DNA of 64,000 bases, taken from an uncultured Saprospiraceae bacterium. GTDB lineage: Bacteria > Bacteroidota > Bacteroidia > Chitinophagales > Saprospiraceae. The translations under genes and the position numbers were made by a program. Below are positions 38,033-47,371 of this stretch, piece after piece (the stretch's first letter is position 1; each line of letters starts with the position of its first letter). The stretch spans positions 123,227-187,226 of the forward strand of contig CALEYL010000054.1 of the NCBI GenBank assembly GCA_937926205.1, written 5' to 3'. Below the pieces are notes generated by a model, which saw nothing but the letters and a program-made list of their open reading frames with translations, ran no database searches and was not told where the DNA came from.

Positions 38033-39088
38033 TCAACAAATCCGGGGCAGTTGCTCCCCAATCGGCATGTTCACGACCCTGCGCCCGCCAATTTTGCTGT
38101 TCAAAACAACCTGGCGTGGATGCATGGCCGTAACAGCGCCAATAATGGCAGCCTGTTGCCCGTTTTCGTCCGCCTGCAACACTTCGAGCGCCAATGCGGC
38201 TGCTTCAGCTGCTACAATGGCTATAAAGATGCCTTCGTTGGCCACATAAAGCGGATCCAGGCCCAACAACTCGCAGGCGCCTGCAACTTCTCCCAGAACG
38301 GGAATCGGCGCTTCATACAAATCAATGCCGAGCCCCGTATCACGCGCCAGCTCATTGAGCACTGTAGCAACGCCGCCACGTGTAGGATCGTGCAGTAAAT
38401 GAACATCCGGTCCACAGGCGTCGAGTAAGCGCATCACCGTATGGTTGAGGTTGGTGGTATCACTTTCAATCGTACTCTCAAATTCCAGGCCCTGGCGCAC
38501 GCTGAGAATGGCAACGCCATGCGTGGCAATGGGGCCGCTGATGATCAAAGCATCGCCTGGTTGCACCCTCGACTTCCGGATATCGGCCGCGGGATGTACC
38601 TGACCGATGCCGCTGGTATTGATAAAGATTTTATCGCCTTTGCCGCGTTCCACGACTTTGGTATCGCCGGTAACAATAGGAACGCCTGCTTTTTCAGAAG
38701 CAAACCTGACGCCGACCAGCACCTCCCAGAACTCCTGCATACGCAATCCTTCCTCAAGGATAAAGGCCAAAGAAAGGTGACTGGCCCGAGCCCCACACAT
38801 GGCAAGGTCGTTCACAGTGCCGTTCACGGCCAATTCACCGATGTTGCCCCCCGGGAAAAAGATTGGAGAAATGACAAAGCTGTCGGTTGAGAAAGCCAGT
38901 TTTGCAGACTGTACGTCAAAGATGGCCCCATCATGCCGTTCGTTGAGCAGGTCATTTTTAAGCAGGTCAAAAACACCGCTGTCCAGCAAGCGGTTGGTCA
39001 ATAATCCGCCGCTGCCATGACCCATTGTGATGATGTCAAATTCCAGTTTTGGCATGGGGCATTGCAGCTGCATACGCGTTCTGTCCAT
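38033..39088 (-). CDS. hypE: Hydrogenase maturation protein HypE
   Basis: 351 residues. N-terminal ITMGHGSGGLLTNRLL and AFSTDSFVISPIFFPGGNIG fit the PurM-like ATP-binding fold, with DPTRGGVATVLNELA in the middle. The C-terminus ends PRIC, the invariant tail whose Cys receives the carbamoyl group from HypF and is dehydrated to thiocyanate, the source of the cyanide ligands of NiFe hydrogenase. The intact tail indicates a working enzyme. It follows hypD with a 2-base gap. Confidence 0.96.
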   Translation of the reverse strand: MDRTRMQLQCPMPKLEFDIITMGHGSGGLLTNRLLDSGVFDLLKNDLLNERHDGAIFDVQSAKLAFSTDSFVISPIFFPGGNIGELAVNGTVNDLAMCGARASHLSLAFILEEGLRMQEFWEVLVGVRFASEKAGVPIVTGDTKVVERGKGDKIFINTSGIGQVHPAADIRKSRVQPGDALIISGPIATHGVAILSVRQGLEFESTIESDTTNLNHTVMRLLDACGPDVHLLHDPTRGGVATVLNELARDTGLGIDLYEAPIPVLGEVAGACELLGLDPLYVANEGIFIAIVAAEAAALALEVLQADENGQQAAIIGAVTAMHPRQVVLNSKIGGRRVVNMPIGEQLPRIC

Positions 39089-39090
39089 GG

Positions 39091-40197
39091 TTATGCAATT
39101 TCAGTATTGGTCAGGACCTGTGAAAAATGATAATAGGCAGCGCAGGCGCCTTCTGATGAAACCATCGGCGCACCAAGCGGATTTTGCGGGGTACATTTTT
39201 TGCCAAACTGCGGGCATTCCTGTGGTTTTTTAATTCCTTTGAGCACCAGTCCTGCGATACATTCTTCACTTTCCGGAGCGTGCGGGATGTCAATGTCGAA
39301 TTTCAGCCTCGCATCATAACCGGCAAATTCCGGGCGAAGCTCATAACCGCTCTGAGGGATGTTACCGATGCCGCGCCATTCGCGGTCGCTGACGCAAAAC
39401 ACCTGCTCAATGGCCTGGCGGGCGCTGGGATTCCCGGCTTCTTTTACTACCCGGCTGTATTGATTTTCCAGTTTAAAAACGCCATTTTCAAGTTGGCGCA
39501 CCGTCATCAGGATGCCCTGAACCAGGTCGACCGGCTCAAACCCTGTGACGACTATGGGTATTTGATACCGTTCTACGAGGGGGCCGTATTCGTCGGTTCC
39601 CATGATGGTACAAACGTGACCGGCAGCCAGAAAAGCCTGGATATGCGAATCCGGGTCGTTCATTACCGCTTCTATGGCCGGTGGCACCAGAACATGGGAA
39701 GTCAGGATAGAATAATTCGCTACCCCGGCGCGCTGCGCGTGTAACACGGACAAAGCATTCGCAGGCGCTGTCGTTTCAAAGCCAACTGCAAAAAAGACAA
39801 CCTCCCGCTCCGGGTTTTCGCGGGCTATTTTTACCGCCTCCAGCGGCGAATACAGGATGCGCACATCGCCTCCGGCAGCTTTAGCTTCCAGCAGGCTTTG
39901 TTTCGACCCGGGCACCCGCAGCATATCGCCAAAAGAGCAGAGAATGACGTTTTTTTCAAGCGCCAGAAATACCGCTTTGTCTATGAGATTCAAAGGTGTT
40001 ACGCATACCGGACAACCTGGCCCGTGCACCATACGCACTTGTTCCGGCAACATTTGCAGAATGCCGTTTTTGACCAAACTGTGCGTTTGGCCGCCGCAGA
40101 CTTCCATGATCGCCCAGGGTCGCGTTATGGTTCGATGAATTTCCTCCAGATAACGGGCCACAAGGTCTGCGTCGCGATATTCATTGATGTATTTCAT
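39091..40197 (-). CDS. hypD: Hydrogenase maturation protein HypD
   Basis: 368 residues. Contains MEVCGGQTHSLVKNGI, MVHGPGCPVCVTPLN and FAVGFETTAPANAL, the redox and Fe-binding motifs of HypD, and a C-terminal Cys cluster for the 4Fe-4S centre (CIAGLVLKGIKKPQECPQFG, KKCTPQNP, EGACAAYY). HypD with HypC is the scaffold where Fe(CN)2CO is assembled. Its start overlaps the stop of a 35-codon ORF by four bases. hypC itself is not in the window. Confidence 0.96.
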   Translation of the reverse strand: MKYINEYRDADLVARYLEEIHRTITRPWAIMEVCGGQTHSLVKNGILQMLPEQVRMVHGPGCPVCVTPLNLIDKAVFLALEKNVILCSFGDMLRVPGSKQSLLEAKAAGGDVRILYSPLEAVKIARENPEREVVFFAVGFETTAPANALSVLHAQRAGVANYSILTSHVLVPPAIEAVMNDPDSHIQAFLAAGHVCTIMGTDEYGPLVERYQIPIVVTGFEPVDLVQGILMTVRQLENGVFKLENQYSRVVKEAGNPSARQAIEQVFCVSDREWRGIGNIPQSGYELRPEFAGYDARLKFDIDIPHAPESEECIAGLVLKGIKKPQECPQFGKKCTPQNPLGAPMVSSEGACAAYYHFSQVLTNTEIA

Positions 40198-40301
40198 AAG
40201 CAGTTGCGCTTTTGCTCCATAAGTTCGTCAATTTCTTCGACTTTTGAAAAAATAATCAAGTGTTTTAGCGCTTCTTTTTCTATTTTGACAATGACATTCA
40301 T
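40194..40301 (-). CDS. 35-residue ORF between hypF and hypD
   Basis: It starts 10 bases after the hypF stop and its stop overlaps the hypD start (ATGA), so its reading frame is tightly fitted into the operon. The predicted product begins MNVIVKIEKEALKHLI, has an amphipathic helical look and ends in Cys-Leu. It is not HypC: the conserved MCLA(V/I)P N-terminus is missing and it is less than half the length. It may be a coupling peptide that brings ribosomes to hypD, or a small protein of unknown role. Confidence 0.5.
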   Translation of the reverse strand: MNVIVKIEKEALKHLIIFSKVEEIDELMEQKRNCL

Positions 40302-40311
40302 ATCTGATTTT

Positions 40312-42606
40312 TTACGAATTGGAAAACAGGCTTTTTGCAACCAGTTGTCCGTAAGCAATACACTCGTCATTTGGCGACAATTGCTGGTGAAAATAAAGTT
40401 GAAATTGTGGCTGTAAATAATGCAGCAGCAGGTCGACCAGCAGGCTGTTTTGAAAAACACCGCCGCTGAATGCGATGGTATGTACCTGTAAATCAGCGGC
40501 AATCTCCCAGACCATTTGTACCAACGTCAGGTGCCAGCGGCCGGCCAGGAATGCTTTCGATTCCCCTTTTTCCAATCCGGTCAACAGGTGTTTTAAAACG
40601 GATTTCACCTGAAAAACAGAGCCGGCAGACAGGCCATCCAGAGGATAAGCAGCGGCAGCCAGTGCTTCCGGCAAAGACGCTCCGGCAAAATATTGCCGGG
40701 CTAATGCTTCCAGTCGCATGGCGGCTTCTCCTTCAAAACTCGTTTTATCTGCCAGACCCAGCAGCGATGCAACCGCGTCGAACAAACGGCCCATGCTGCT
40801 TGTAAGCAGCAAAGATTCCGACGCCAGCATTTTAAGGTACAGCGACCACTCTTTGTCTGTAAATTTTGGGCGCAGGTGTGCGGGTTCCTCACCCGGATTA
40901 AAGCAGGCGCTCAAAGCTGAAAGACGCGGTTCACGGGCCATTTTATCTCCCAAAAGCCATTGGAAATATTCAAGGTGCTTCGTCCGCCGGATAAGGCCGT
41001 TTTCAAAAATAAAAAATTCACCACCCCAAATCTGGCCGTCATCACCCAGGCCGGTACCATCCCAAATGACACCAAGAATGGGTTGATCGGTAGCCAGAAG
41101 TTTGTTTTCGCCCAGAACGGCTGCAAAATGCGCTTCGTGGTGCTGAACTTTGTGCAATGGCGCCTGCCATTCCGCGGCCATGCGTGCTGCAAATTGCGTC
41201 GAAAAATAGCCGGGGTGTTTGTCTGCAACCAGGCTTTGGGGGCGGGATTGTAGCATCTCCAAAAAATGGCGCAAGACCAGTTCAAAGCGCTCGTGTGTAT
41301 CGAAGTTGTCGAGGTTGCCCAGGTAGGGACTGATGTAAACATTTTTATTGTGCTGCCAGGCAAAGGTGCTTTTTAACTCGGCGCCAAAAGCCAGCACGCT
41401 TTTTGGCATTTCCAGGAGCGTTTTTTCAAAAAATGCCGGCGCATAACCTCGCGAACGGCGCAAAAAAACAGGCTGCCGCGACCAGGGAGTAAGCTGAACG
41501 ACCGAATCGTCTTGTGGAACGACAATCTCCCTGTTGTGCGTCAGCGTACCGTCTGCAATGCTACTTAAATGGATATGAGCTTGTTCATCAGTGTAAAAGA
41601 TCGGGCTTCCGCTGATGTTTCCACTCGTAGCAACCAGCGGTTTAGCGTAGTGTCCCGCAATTTGTTCAAGCAATGGCGCATAAGGTAACATCACGCCGAG
41701 GCGGTCAAGCGAAGGGGCAAGCAACGCCGTACAGATGCCGGAAGCAGGTTGGGCCAAAAGGGGCAATAAAACAATGGGCGCTGCCGGACTTTCCAGCAAA
41801 GCTTTGTCGTCTGCCTTCAAAACCACATCACCGGCCAGTATAGTCGCATCAGGGTAAAGAACAGCCAGCGGTTTAGATGGCCGTCTTTTCCTTTCTCTCA
41901 GTTTTTGAATGGCTTCCGGTCGGGTAGCGTCGCAAATCAGCAAAAAGCCGCCGATACCTTTTACTGCCAGAATTTGCCCTTGTTGCAGGCGATCCCGGAC
42001 GCGGTCCAGTAGTTCGGGGTTGTTTATCGTCTCATCGCCCTCAAGCCTGACAGAAACGCCACAAGCAGGGCAGGAATTGGTTTGGGAGTAATACCGCCGG
42101 TCTTCCGGATTGTTGTATTCCTCCTGACAGGCAGCACACATGACAAAAGATCGCATTGTGGTACGATCCCGGTCATAAGGCAATTGCTGTGTGATGGAAA
42201 ACCGGGGACCACACAGGGTGCAGGTGATGAACGCATAGTTGTGCCGCCGATTGCCAGGCTGCTGCATTTCCCCGCGACAATCAGGGCAAAGCGCAAAATC
42301 CGGCGACAGCACCAAATCAGGAGCTGTTTTTACATCGCTATGGATAATGGAGAAAGCATCAAAAGATTCTTCTTCCACAATTTTTGTGGTATAGCCACTG
42401 ATGTATGCGCGCTTAGGGGCGTCCCGCCGGAGCACATCCAAAAAGCGTTCCAGCGCAGCATCTTCAGCATTCAGGCGTATGTGCAGGCCATCAGATGAAT
42501 TGTTGACCCATCCCAAAAGAGCATGACTTCGTGCCAGTCGCCAGATGAAAGGGCGGAATCCCACGCCTTGCACCTGGCCCTGAATATGGATGTGGTAGGT
42601 ATTCAT
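40312..42606 (-). CDS. hypF: Carbamoyltransferase HypF
   Basis: 764 residues, full length. Domains in order: acylphosphatase (IHIQGQVQGVGFRPFIWRLA, 1-90); two zinc-finger pairs (CPDC / CTLCGPRFS and CAACQEEYNN / CPACG, ~105-190); YrdC-like (VKGIGGFLLICDATRPEAIQ, ~200-385); and Kae1-like (KVQHHEAHFAAVLGEN, GTGLGDDGQIWGGEFF, AFSGGVFQNSLLVDLL, ~400-764). It converts carbamoyl phosphate to carbamoyl-AMP and passes it to the Cys of HypE. It is the first gene of the hypF-ORF35-hypD-hypE-nickel permease cluster; no hydrogenase structural genes are visible. Confidence 0.97.
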   Translation of the reverse strand: MNTYHIHIQGQVQGVGFRPFIWRLARSHALLGWVNNSSDGLHIRLNAEDAALERFLDVLRRDAPKRAYISGYTTKIVEEESFDAFSIIHSDVKTAPDLVLSPDFALCPDCRGEMQQPGNRRHNYAFITCTLCGPRFSITQQLPYDRDRTTMRSFVMCAACQEEYNNPEDRRYYSQTNSCPACGVSVRLEGDETINNPELLDRVRDRLQQGQILAVKGIGGFLLICDATRPEAIQKLRERKRRPSKPLAVLYPDATILAGDVVLKADDKALLESPAAPIVLLPLLAQPASGICTALLAPSLDRLGVMLPYAPLLEQIAGHYAKPLVATSGNISGSPIFYTDEQAHIHLSSIADGTLTHNREIVVPQDDSVVQLTPWSRQPVFLRRSRGYAPAFFEKTLLEMPKSVLAFGAELKSTFAWQHNKNVYISPYLGNLDNFDTHERFELVLRHFLEMLQSRPQSLVADKHPGYFSTQFAARMAAEWQAPLHKVQHHEAHFAAVLGENKLLATDQPILGVIWDGTGLGDDGQIWGGEFFIFENGLIRRTKHLEYFQWLLGDKMAREPRLSALSACFNPGEEPAHLRPKFTDKEWSLYLKMLASESLLLTSSMGRLFDAVASLLGLADKTSFEGEAAMRLEALARQYFAGASLPEALAAAAYPLDGLSAGSVFQVKSVLKHLLTGLEKGESKAFLAGRWHLTLVQMVWEIAADLQVHTIAFSGGVFQNSLLVDLLLHYLQPQFQLYFHQQLSPNDECIAYGQLVAKSLFSNS

Positions 42607-42656
42607 GTGATTCTTTCGAATAGGTACACCATCCTGGCGAAGTTAGCTCATAACGC

Positions 42657-45470
42657 TCAATATTTGCTCATTAAAACAACCCTTTTTGCAACAACAGGCC
42701 ATCCTGATGATTTTGCAACTATCGTGTAAATCCCGGGGAGAAATGTTGAAAAATCCAGCTTTTCAGAAGTGTTGCTGAGCGGGTTTAATTCAAGGGTCTG
42801 CTGCAACTGTCCTTGTGCGTTGCGGACTTCAAGATGTACGGTGTGACTGGTAAAAGCGCTCAGATCGAGCCGTACTTCCCCCGTTGTCGGGTTGGGATAA
42901 ACCTGGAAATCCGGCATTTCATATGCCACTTGTCCGGCGCCGGGCGCCACCAATGGAACAGCAGCTCCTGTTACCGTTACCTGATCAAAAACAGCAGTCG
43001 TCGTGGTATTCACATTAGTGCTTTCCGAAAACAAGCCAACCCGGATGCAGCCGGACATGGCCACCGTTGTGGAGAATGCAAAGTTCCAGTTCATGCCATC
43101 CAGTGAAGTATAGCCTGAAAAATTATTGCCGCTGCGCACCAAACGCAACCAGGTATCCTGCGGACGGAAGAAGTTCAGGCTATTTACGGCCCCGTTTGTG
43201 GCGGTTCTGATTTCACGGCGGATGTTGTTCGAAAACTGGGTTTTTAAAGCCACCTTTTTAGAGCCGGGCGCCGTTGTTTCGCGCAGCGTAATGCCTGCCC
43301 AACCGCCCCCGCTTACACTGGCAACATGGGCTATGATTTCCCCGCTGCCGCACAATTGTCTGGAAACAAACCGCTGGACATCCGAAGAAGAAGTAGAGAA
43401 ACCGCTGGCTGTCAGGGTAAATTTCCCCGCTGAACAAGATTCGAAGGTATTGGCGCCGTTGGCATTTCCTATATTTTCCCCGGTAAATCCTGCAGGAAGT
43501 GCGGCGCCTTGCTGTACAGTAATTTGTGCTATACAGGAAGAAGTATTGCCATTTCCGTCGTTCACATTGACCGTTACCGGAATGGTTTGGCCAAGCTGGG
43601 CACAAGTGACTGATTCAAGCGATTTACCGATAAGGTTTACAACACCGCAATTGTCGCTGGAGGCGCCCTGATCGAATACATCGTCTGAGGTGAGCGTGTA
43701 ATTTCCGGTAGCATCAAGCGTCACGATTGTGTTTTTGCAAACGGCTACAGGTGGTGTTTGGTCGATTCCGGCTGCAACAGTTACCGAAGCGGTTGCTGTA
43801 CAATTACCTGTTCCATTGTCTGTTACCAAAATGGTGTAATTGCCATCAGGTAATCCTGCAAACACCCCTGTGCTGTTGCTTTGGCTGACTGGTCCCGAAA
43901 TGGCATATGTCAGCGGGCCTGCACTGGTGGTTGCCGTCACAGTAATGCTGCCGTCGTTTGCATTGGGGCAGTTTTCAGGTGTTGGGATCGCATTTGTGAT
44001 GGTCAGGTCGCAGCAACTGTTTACCCCTGTACTGCTGGTCGTTCTCACACAGCTATTGTCTGCTGTAAATTCTACTTCTATGACTGTAATCGCACCATCG
44101 GCTTTGAACCGCACTCCCGTAAATGTATGGCTGTTGCTGGCAAGGCTTCCTACCGGAATACTCGTAGCGCCGCCGCCGGGGAGCAAATCGCCGCCCGGTT
44201 CGAGCCGCAAATCGCCCGTTGCCGGGGGATTGGTAAAATTCACGGCTACATCTGCTGTATAAAAATCATCGGCAGGATCTGCAGTCCCGTTGTTGTTACA
44301 GGCGCTTTTATTGATGATGCTGACATTGTCGATGGCACAAGCCAGGCCACCAGAGCAACTGTTTACCCCTGTACTGCTGGTCGTTCTCACACAGCTATTG
44401 TCTGCTGTAAATTCTACTTCTATGACTGTAATCGCACCATCGGCTTTGAACCGCACTCCCGTAAATGTATGGCTGTTGCTGGCAAGGCTTCCTACCGGAA
44501 TACTCGTAGCGCCGCCGCCGGGGAGCAAATCGCCGCCCGGTTCGAGCCGCAAATCGCCCGTTGCCGGGGGATTGGTAAAATTCACGGCTACATCTGCTGT
44601 ATAAAAATCATCGGCAGGATCTGCAGTCCCGTTGTTGTTACAGGCGCTTTTATTGATGATGCTGACATTGTCGATGGCACAAGCCAGGCCACCAGAGCAA
44701 CTGTTTACCCCTGTACTGCTGGTCGTTCTCACACAGCTATTGTCTGCTGTAAATTCTACTTCTATGACTGTAATCGCACCATCGGCTTTGAACCGCACTC
44801 CCGTAAATGTATGGCTGTTGCTGGCAAGGCTTCCTACCGGAATACTCGTAGCGCCGCCGCCGGGGAGCAAATCGCCGCCCGGTTCGAGCCGCAAATCGCC
44901 CGTTGCCGGGGGATTGGTAAAATTCACGGCTACATCTGCTGTATAAAAATCATCGGCAGGATCTGCAGTCCCGTTGTTGTTACAGGCGCTTTTGTTGATG
45001 ATGCTGGCGTTGGAAATATCACAGACGGAGCAGCTCGCTACGGCAGGGCCATCAGTAGTGACTTCACGGCAGCCGGGCAGCGCGCTAAAACTTACCGGCA
45101 CCTCGCTAAGGGTTCCGTCTGCTTTAAGACGGACTCCTTCAAACACATACATTCCGGGATCCAATATATCAAATACTTCTACGCTCAATGGTCCTCCTCC
45201 AGTCATGGCGTCTTCACCAAGTTCAATGCGCAATTGCCCGGTCGTTGGAGGATCAATGAACTCGACTAATACATCAGCGGTAAAATAGTCATCAAAAACA
45301 TTGGCAGTACCATTGTCATTGCATTCCCCAATATTATCGAACGCAATGTTCGTGATGCTGCATGTTGCAGGTGAGGAAAATACCTGGTGATGTTCGGGAA
45401 AAGTGATTTTTCCATGTTCCGGTACCAACGCCGAAAACAGAAACGCGATATGGACGAGCATTTTTTCCAT
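42657..45470 (-). CDS. T9SS-exported repeat protein, adhesin-like
   Basis: 937 residues from the ATG at 45470, which begins a signal-peptide-like MEKMLVHIAFLFSALV; a longer reading to 45545 would cross a promoter. Four ~114-residue beta repeats follow: one divergent, then three almost identical at the DNA level (core NKSACNNNGTADPADDFYTA, ending TTSSTGVNSC). Then a SprB-type repeat (CPNANDGSITVTATTSAGPL), a HYR-like domain (DQTPPVAVCKNTIVTLDATG), a DUF1349/laminin-G-like sandwich (WAGITLRETTAPGSKKVALK) and a T9SS type A sorting domain (FQVYPNPTTGEVRLDLSAF ... RVVLMSKY). Probably a surface adhesin or matrix protein; no catalytic motif is visible. Confidence 0.85.
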   Translation of the reverse strand: MEKMLVHIAFLFSALVPEHGKITFPEHHQVFSSPATCSITNIAFDNIGECNDNGTANVFDDYFTADVLVEFIDPPTTGQLRIELGEDAMTGGGPLSVEVFDILDPGMYVFEGVRLKADGTLSEVPVSFSALPGCREVTTDGPAVASCSVCDISNASIINKSACNNNGTADPADDFYTADVAVNFTNPPATGDLRLEPGGDLLPGGGATSIPVGSLASNSHTFTGVRFKADGAITVIEVEFTADNSCVRTTSSTGVNSCSGGLACAIDNVSIINKSACNNNGTADPADDFYTADVAVNFTNPPATGDLRLEPGGDLLPGGGATSIPVGSLASNSHTFTGVRFKADGAITVIEVEFTADNSCVRTTSSTGVNSCSGGLACAIDNVSIINKSACNNNGTADPADDFYTADVAVNFTNPPATGDLRLEPGGDLLPGGGATSIPVGSLASNSHTFTGVRFKADGAITVIEVEFTADNSCVRTTSSTGVNSCCDLTITNAIPTPENCPNANDGSITVTATTSAGPLTYAISGPVSQSNSTGVFAGLPDGNYTILVTDNGTGNCTATASVTVAAGIDQTPPVAVCKNTIVTLDATGNYTLTSDDVFDQGASSDNCGVVNLIGKSLESVTCAQLGQTIPVTVNVNDGNGNTSSCIAQITVQQGAALPAGFTGENIGNANGANTFESCSAGKFTLTASGFSTSSSDVQRFVSRQLCGSGEIIAHVASVSGGGWAGITLRETTAPGSKKVALKTQFSNNIRREIRTATNGAVNSLNFFRPQDTWLRLVRSGNNFSGYTSLDGMNWNFAFSTTVAMSGCIRVGLFSESTNVNTTTTAVFDQVTVTGAAVPLVAPGAGQVAYEMPDFQVYPNPTTGEVRLDLSAFTSHTVHLEVRNAQGQLQQTLELNPLSNTSEKLDFSTFLPGIYTIVAKSSGWPVVAKRVVLMSKY
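44013..45006 (-). repeat. Tandem 342-bp direct repeats within the adhesin gene (2.9 copies)
   Basis: Copies at 44013-44354, 44355-44696 and 44697-45006. The first two appear identical over all 342 bases; the third is identical for 297 bases, then matches with one substitution to 45006 and diverges. Each unit encodes 114 residues in frame. A fourth, older and strongly diverged copy precedes them in the protein. Confidence 0.95.
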
Positions 45471-45519
45471 TGTTTTAACTGCGCTTTGGTTATGAATAAA
45501 AGTTTGTTCTGATGCCCTA

Positions 45520-45527
45520 CAAAAATA
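45520..45527 (-). promoter_or_regulatory. -7 promoter element for the repeat protein
   Basis: The minus strand reads TATTTTTG, exact TAnnTTTG, 50 bases upstream of the ATG at 45470. It supports that start. Confidence 0.5.
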
Positions 45528-45736
45528 GCGCAGCCCCGGCGTCATGGAAGATCGGTCTTGTATCCGGCTTGTTAAAATGGATGGTTGGTTAAAATCAGTT
45601 TACCGGTGGGACATGAGCCGCTTTTCTCTAATTCACGGCATCAAAGCTCTTCGGACAGATATGATAAAAAAAACCGCTGAGTTCCTTAAATTGCTCCCTC
45701 CTGCCATTCAGGTCGGTAGCAAAACAAACGAAAACC

Positions 45737-47371
45737 ATGGATAAGAAGTCCTCTTCCAATCAATTAGACAACTTTGATCATGTCGTTGTATTGATGCTTG
45801 AAAATCGCTCTTTTGACAACTTACTGGGTTCTTTGTACAAACCCGGTGACATCAAGGATGGCTTTCCGCTGGGGAAAAAATTTGCCGGCCTCCTCTTTGA
45901 TGGGCCACACGGCAACCCCATTCCTAAAAAATCGCAGGGGAAACATGGACACACCATCTACCCAAAACGAGCCAGAGACTATTTCCAGCCCTATCCCGAT
46001 CCGGGCGAGTTTTATCCCCATATCAATACGCAACTATATGGCCAATTCATTCCCCAAAGTAATGAAGGCCAGGAAGATAAGAAGATTATTGCCCCCTATA
46101 ACCTGCCAGACCCTTTGCCGGAAAAAGCGCCTATGAATGGGTTTGTAGCCGATTATATCAGTGTTTTGCAGGGACTTGAAAAGCAGGGATGTTTGACTTC
46201 TGTTTTTAATTTTCTAGGACTCAACCCAAGAAATTTTAAATTAAATGACCGTTATGATGATTTTAAATCCATCATGGAGTGCTATGAGCCGGATCAGGTC
46301 CCGGTCATGAGCAAACTGGCTACGGAGTTTGCCGTGTTCGACCATTGGCATTGCGACGTACCGAGCCAAACCTATACCAACCGGGCATTCTGGCATTCCG
46401 GTACTTCTTATGGATATGTAAACAACAGTCCCATAAGCAACTGGCTCTCGTCCAAAAACGGCCCGACCTTGTTCAACCGCCTTCAGGACAAAAAAATACC
46501 CTGGAAAATTTACACCGACAACCCCGTTTCTTTGACAGGAATTGTTCACTTTCACCAGCTGCGAGATTTTCACAAAACAAATTTCAAGAGCTTTTCTCAA
46601 TTTTTGAAAGATGCCGAAAACGGCGAATTACCGGCATATTCCTTCATAGAACCCCGCTTCTTCACCCCCAACAACGACCAGCATCCCACCAGTTATGACT
46701 CTGTGCTTTATCGGGAATCTAAAATCGGCTCTGTCTGGCTGGGGGAGGAACTCATTCGGGACGTGTACAACGCCATTAAAGATTCCAGTTGCGAACCCGG
46801 CAGTAATTGGAAAAATACTTTGCTCATCATTACACACGACGAACACGGCGGTTGTTTTGACCATGTACCGCCATCGCCTCACTTTGTTTGCACGCCTGAA
46901 AATCCGCCAGCTCCCGAGCAGGATGGTTTTATGTTCAATCGCCTCGGCGTTCGGGTTCCTATGATCATGGTGTCTGCCCATATTAAGCGCAATACCATTG
47001 TTAACGACGACTTCAGGCATACCTCATTTCTTAGAACGATGTGTGAAAAATGGGGACTTGAAGGGTTTACTGACCGGGACAAAACGGCTCCGGAATTCAC
47101 AGAAGTATTTACAGCCGATGATATCAGAGATCGATCTGACTGGCCAACATTCTCTGAATTACAGGGCGCGGTAAATTTAGCTGAACACGATTTCTCCAGG
47201 GTGCCTTTGAATGACCTGCAAAAGGCCATGTTGTCTGCAGTATCCCACTGGAAGTACGGTTCCACAGAAAAAGCTGAGGCGCTCAACACGACAAAAGAAG
47301 CGCTGGATTTTCTCGACTTTTTTGAGGGTGAACTGCCCGGAGCAGTAAAAGAAGAGTTGAAATGGCGTTGA
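45737..47371 (+). CDS. Phospholipase C/acid phosphatase-like phosphoesterase
   Basis: 544 residues. N-terminal metal/nucleophile motif DHVVVLMLENRSFDNLLGSL, middle FDHWHCDVPSQTYTNRAFWH and C-terminal LLIITHDEHGGCFDHVPP match the phosphoesterase family of bacterial phospholipase C and acid phosphatase AcpA. These are normally exported by Tat, yet this protein has no signal peptide in the reading frame (it starts MDKKSSSNQLDNFD). It may act inside the cell or leave by another route. The next gene overlaps it by ten bases and encodes a membrane protein with a transglutaminase-like triad. Confidence 0.88.
   Translation: MDKKSSSNQLDNFDHVVVLMLENRSFDNLLGSLYKPGDIKDGFPLGKKFAGLLFDGPHGNPIPKKSQGKHGHTIYPKRARDYFQPYPDPGEFYPHINTQLYGQFIPQSNEGQEDKKIIAPYNLPDPLPEKAPMNGFVADYISVLQGLEKQGCLTSVFNFLGLNPRNFKLNDRYDDFKSIMECYEPDQVPVMSKLATEFAVFDHWHCDVPSQTYTNRAFWHSGTSYGYVNNSPISNWLSSKNGPTLFNRLQDKKIPWKIYTDNPVSLTGIVHFHQLRDFHKTNFKSFSQFLKDAENGELPAYSFIEPRFFTPNNDQHPTSYDSVLYRESKIGSVWLGEELIRDVYNAIKDSSCEPGSNWKNTLLIITHDEHGGCFDHVPPSPHFVCTPENPPAPEQDGFMFNRLGVRVPMIMVSAHIKRNTIVNDDFRHTSFLRTMCEKWGLEGFTDRDKTAPEFTEVFTADDIRDRSDWPTFSELQGAVNLAEHDFSRVPLNDLQKAMLSAVSHWKYGSTEKAEALNTTKEALDFLDFFEGELPGAVKEELKWR

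Noticed and set aside
40194..40301. hypC in the hypF-hypD gap
   Set aside because: The ORF is only 35 codons and lacks the conserved MCLA(V/I)P start and the rest of the HypC fold.
44013..45006. Possible CRISPR-like or mobile repeat array
   Set aside because: The unit is 342 bp, without spacers, in frame with a protein, and encodes a beta domain; there are no cas genes in the window.
43881..45269. A 462-codon plus-strand ORF with perfect internal repeats, and three identical 104-codon plus-strand ORFs
   Set aside because: They are the antisense reading of the 342-bp repeats in the T9SS protein; the minus-strand frame has a signal peptide, known surface domains and a sorting domain.
45544..45744. 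66-codon ORF in the divergent intergenic region
   Set aside because: No family features, it overlaps the phosphoesterase start in another frame and would cross the promoter region of the neighbouring gene.
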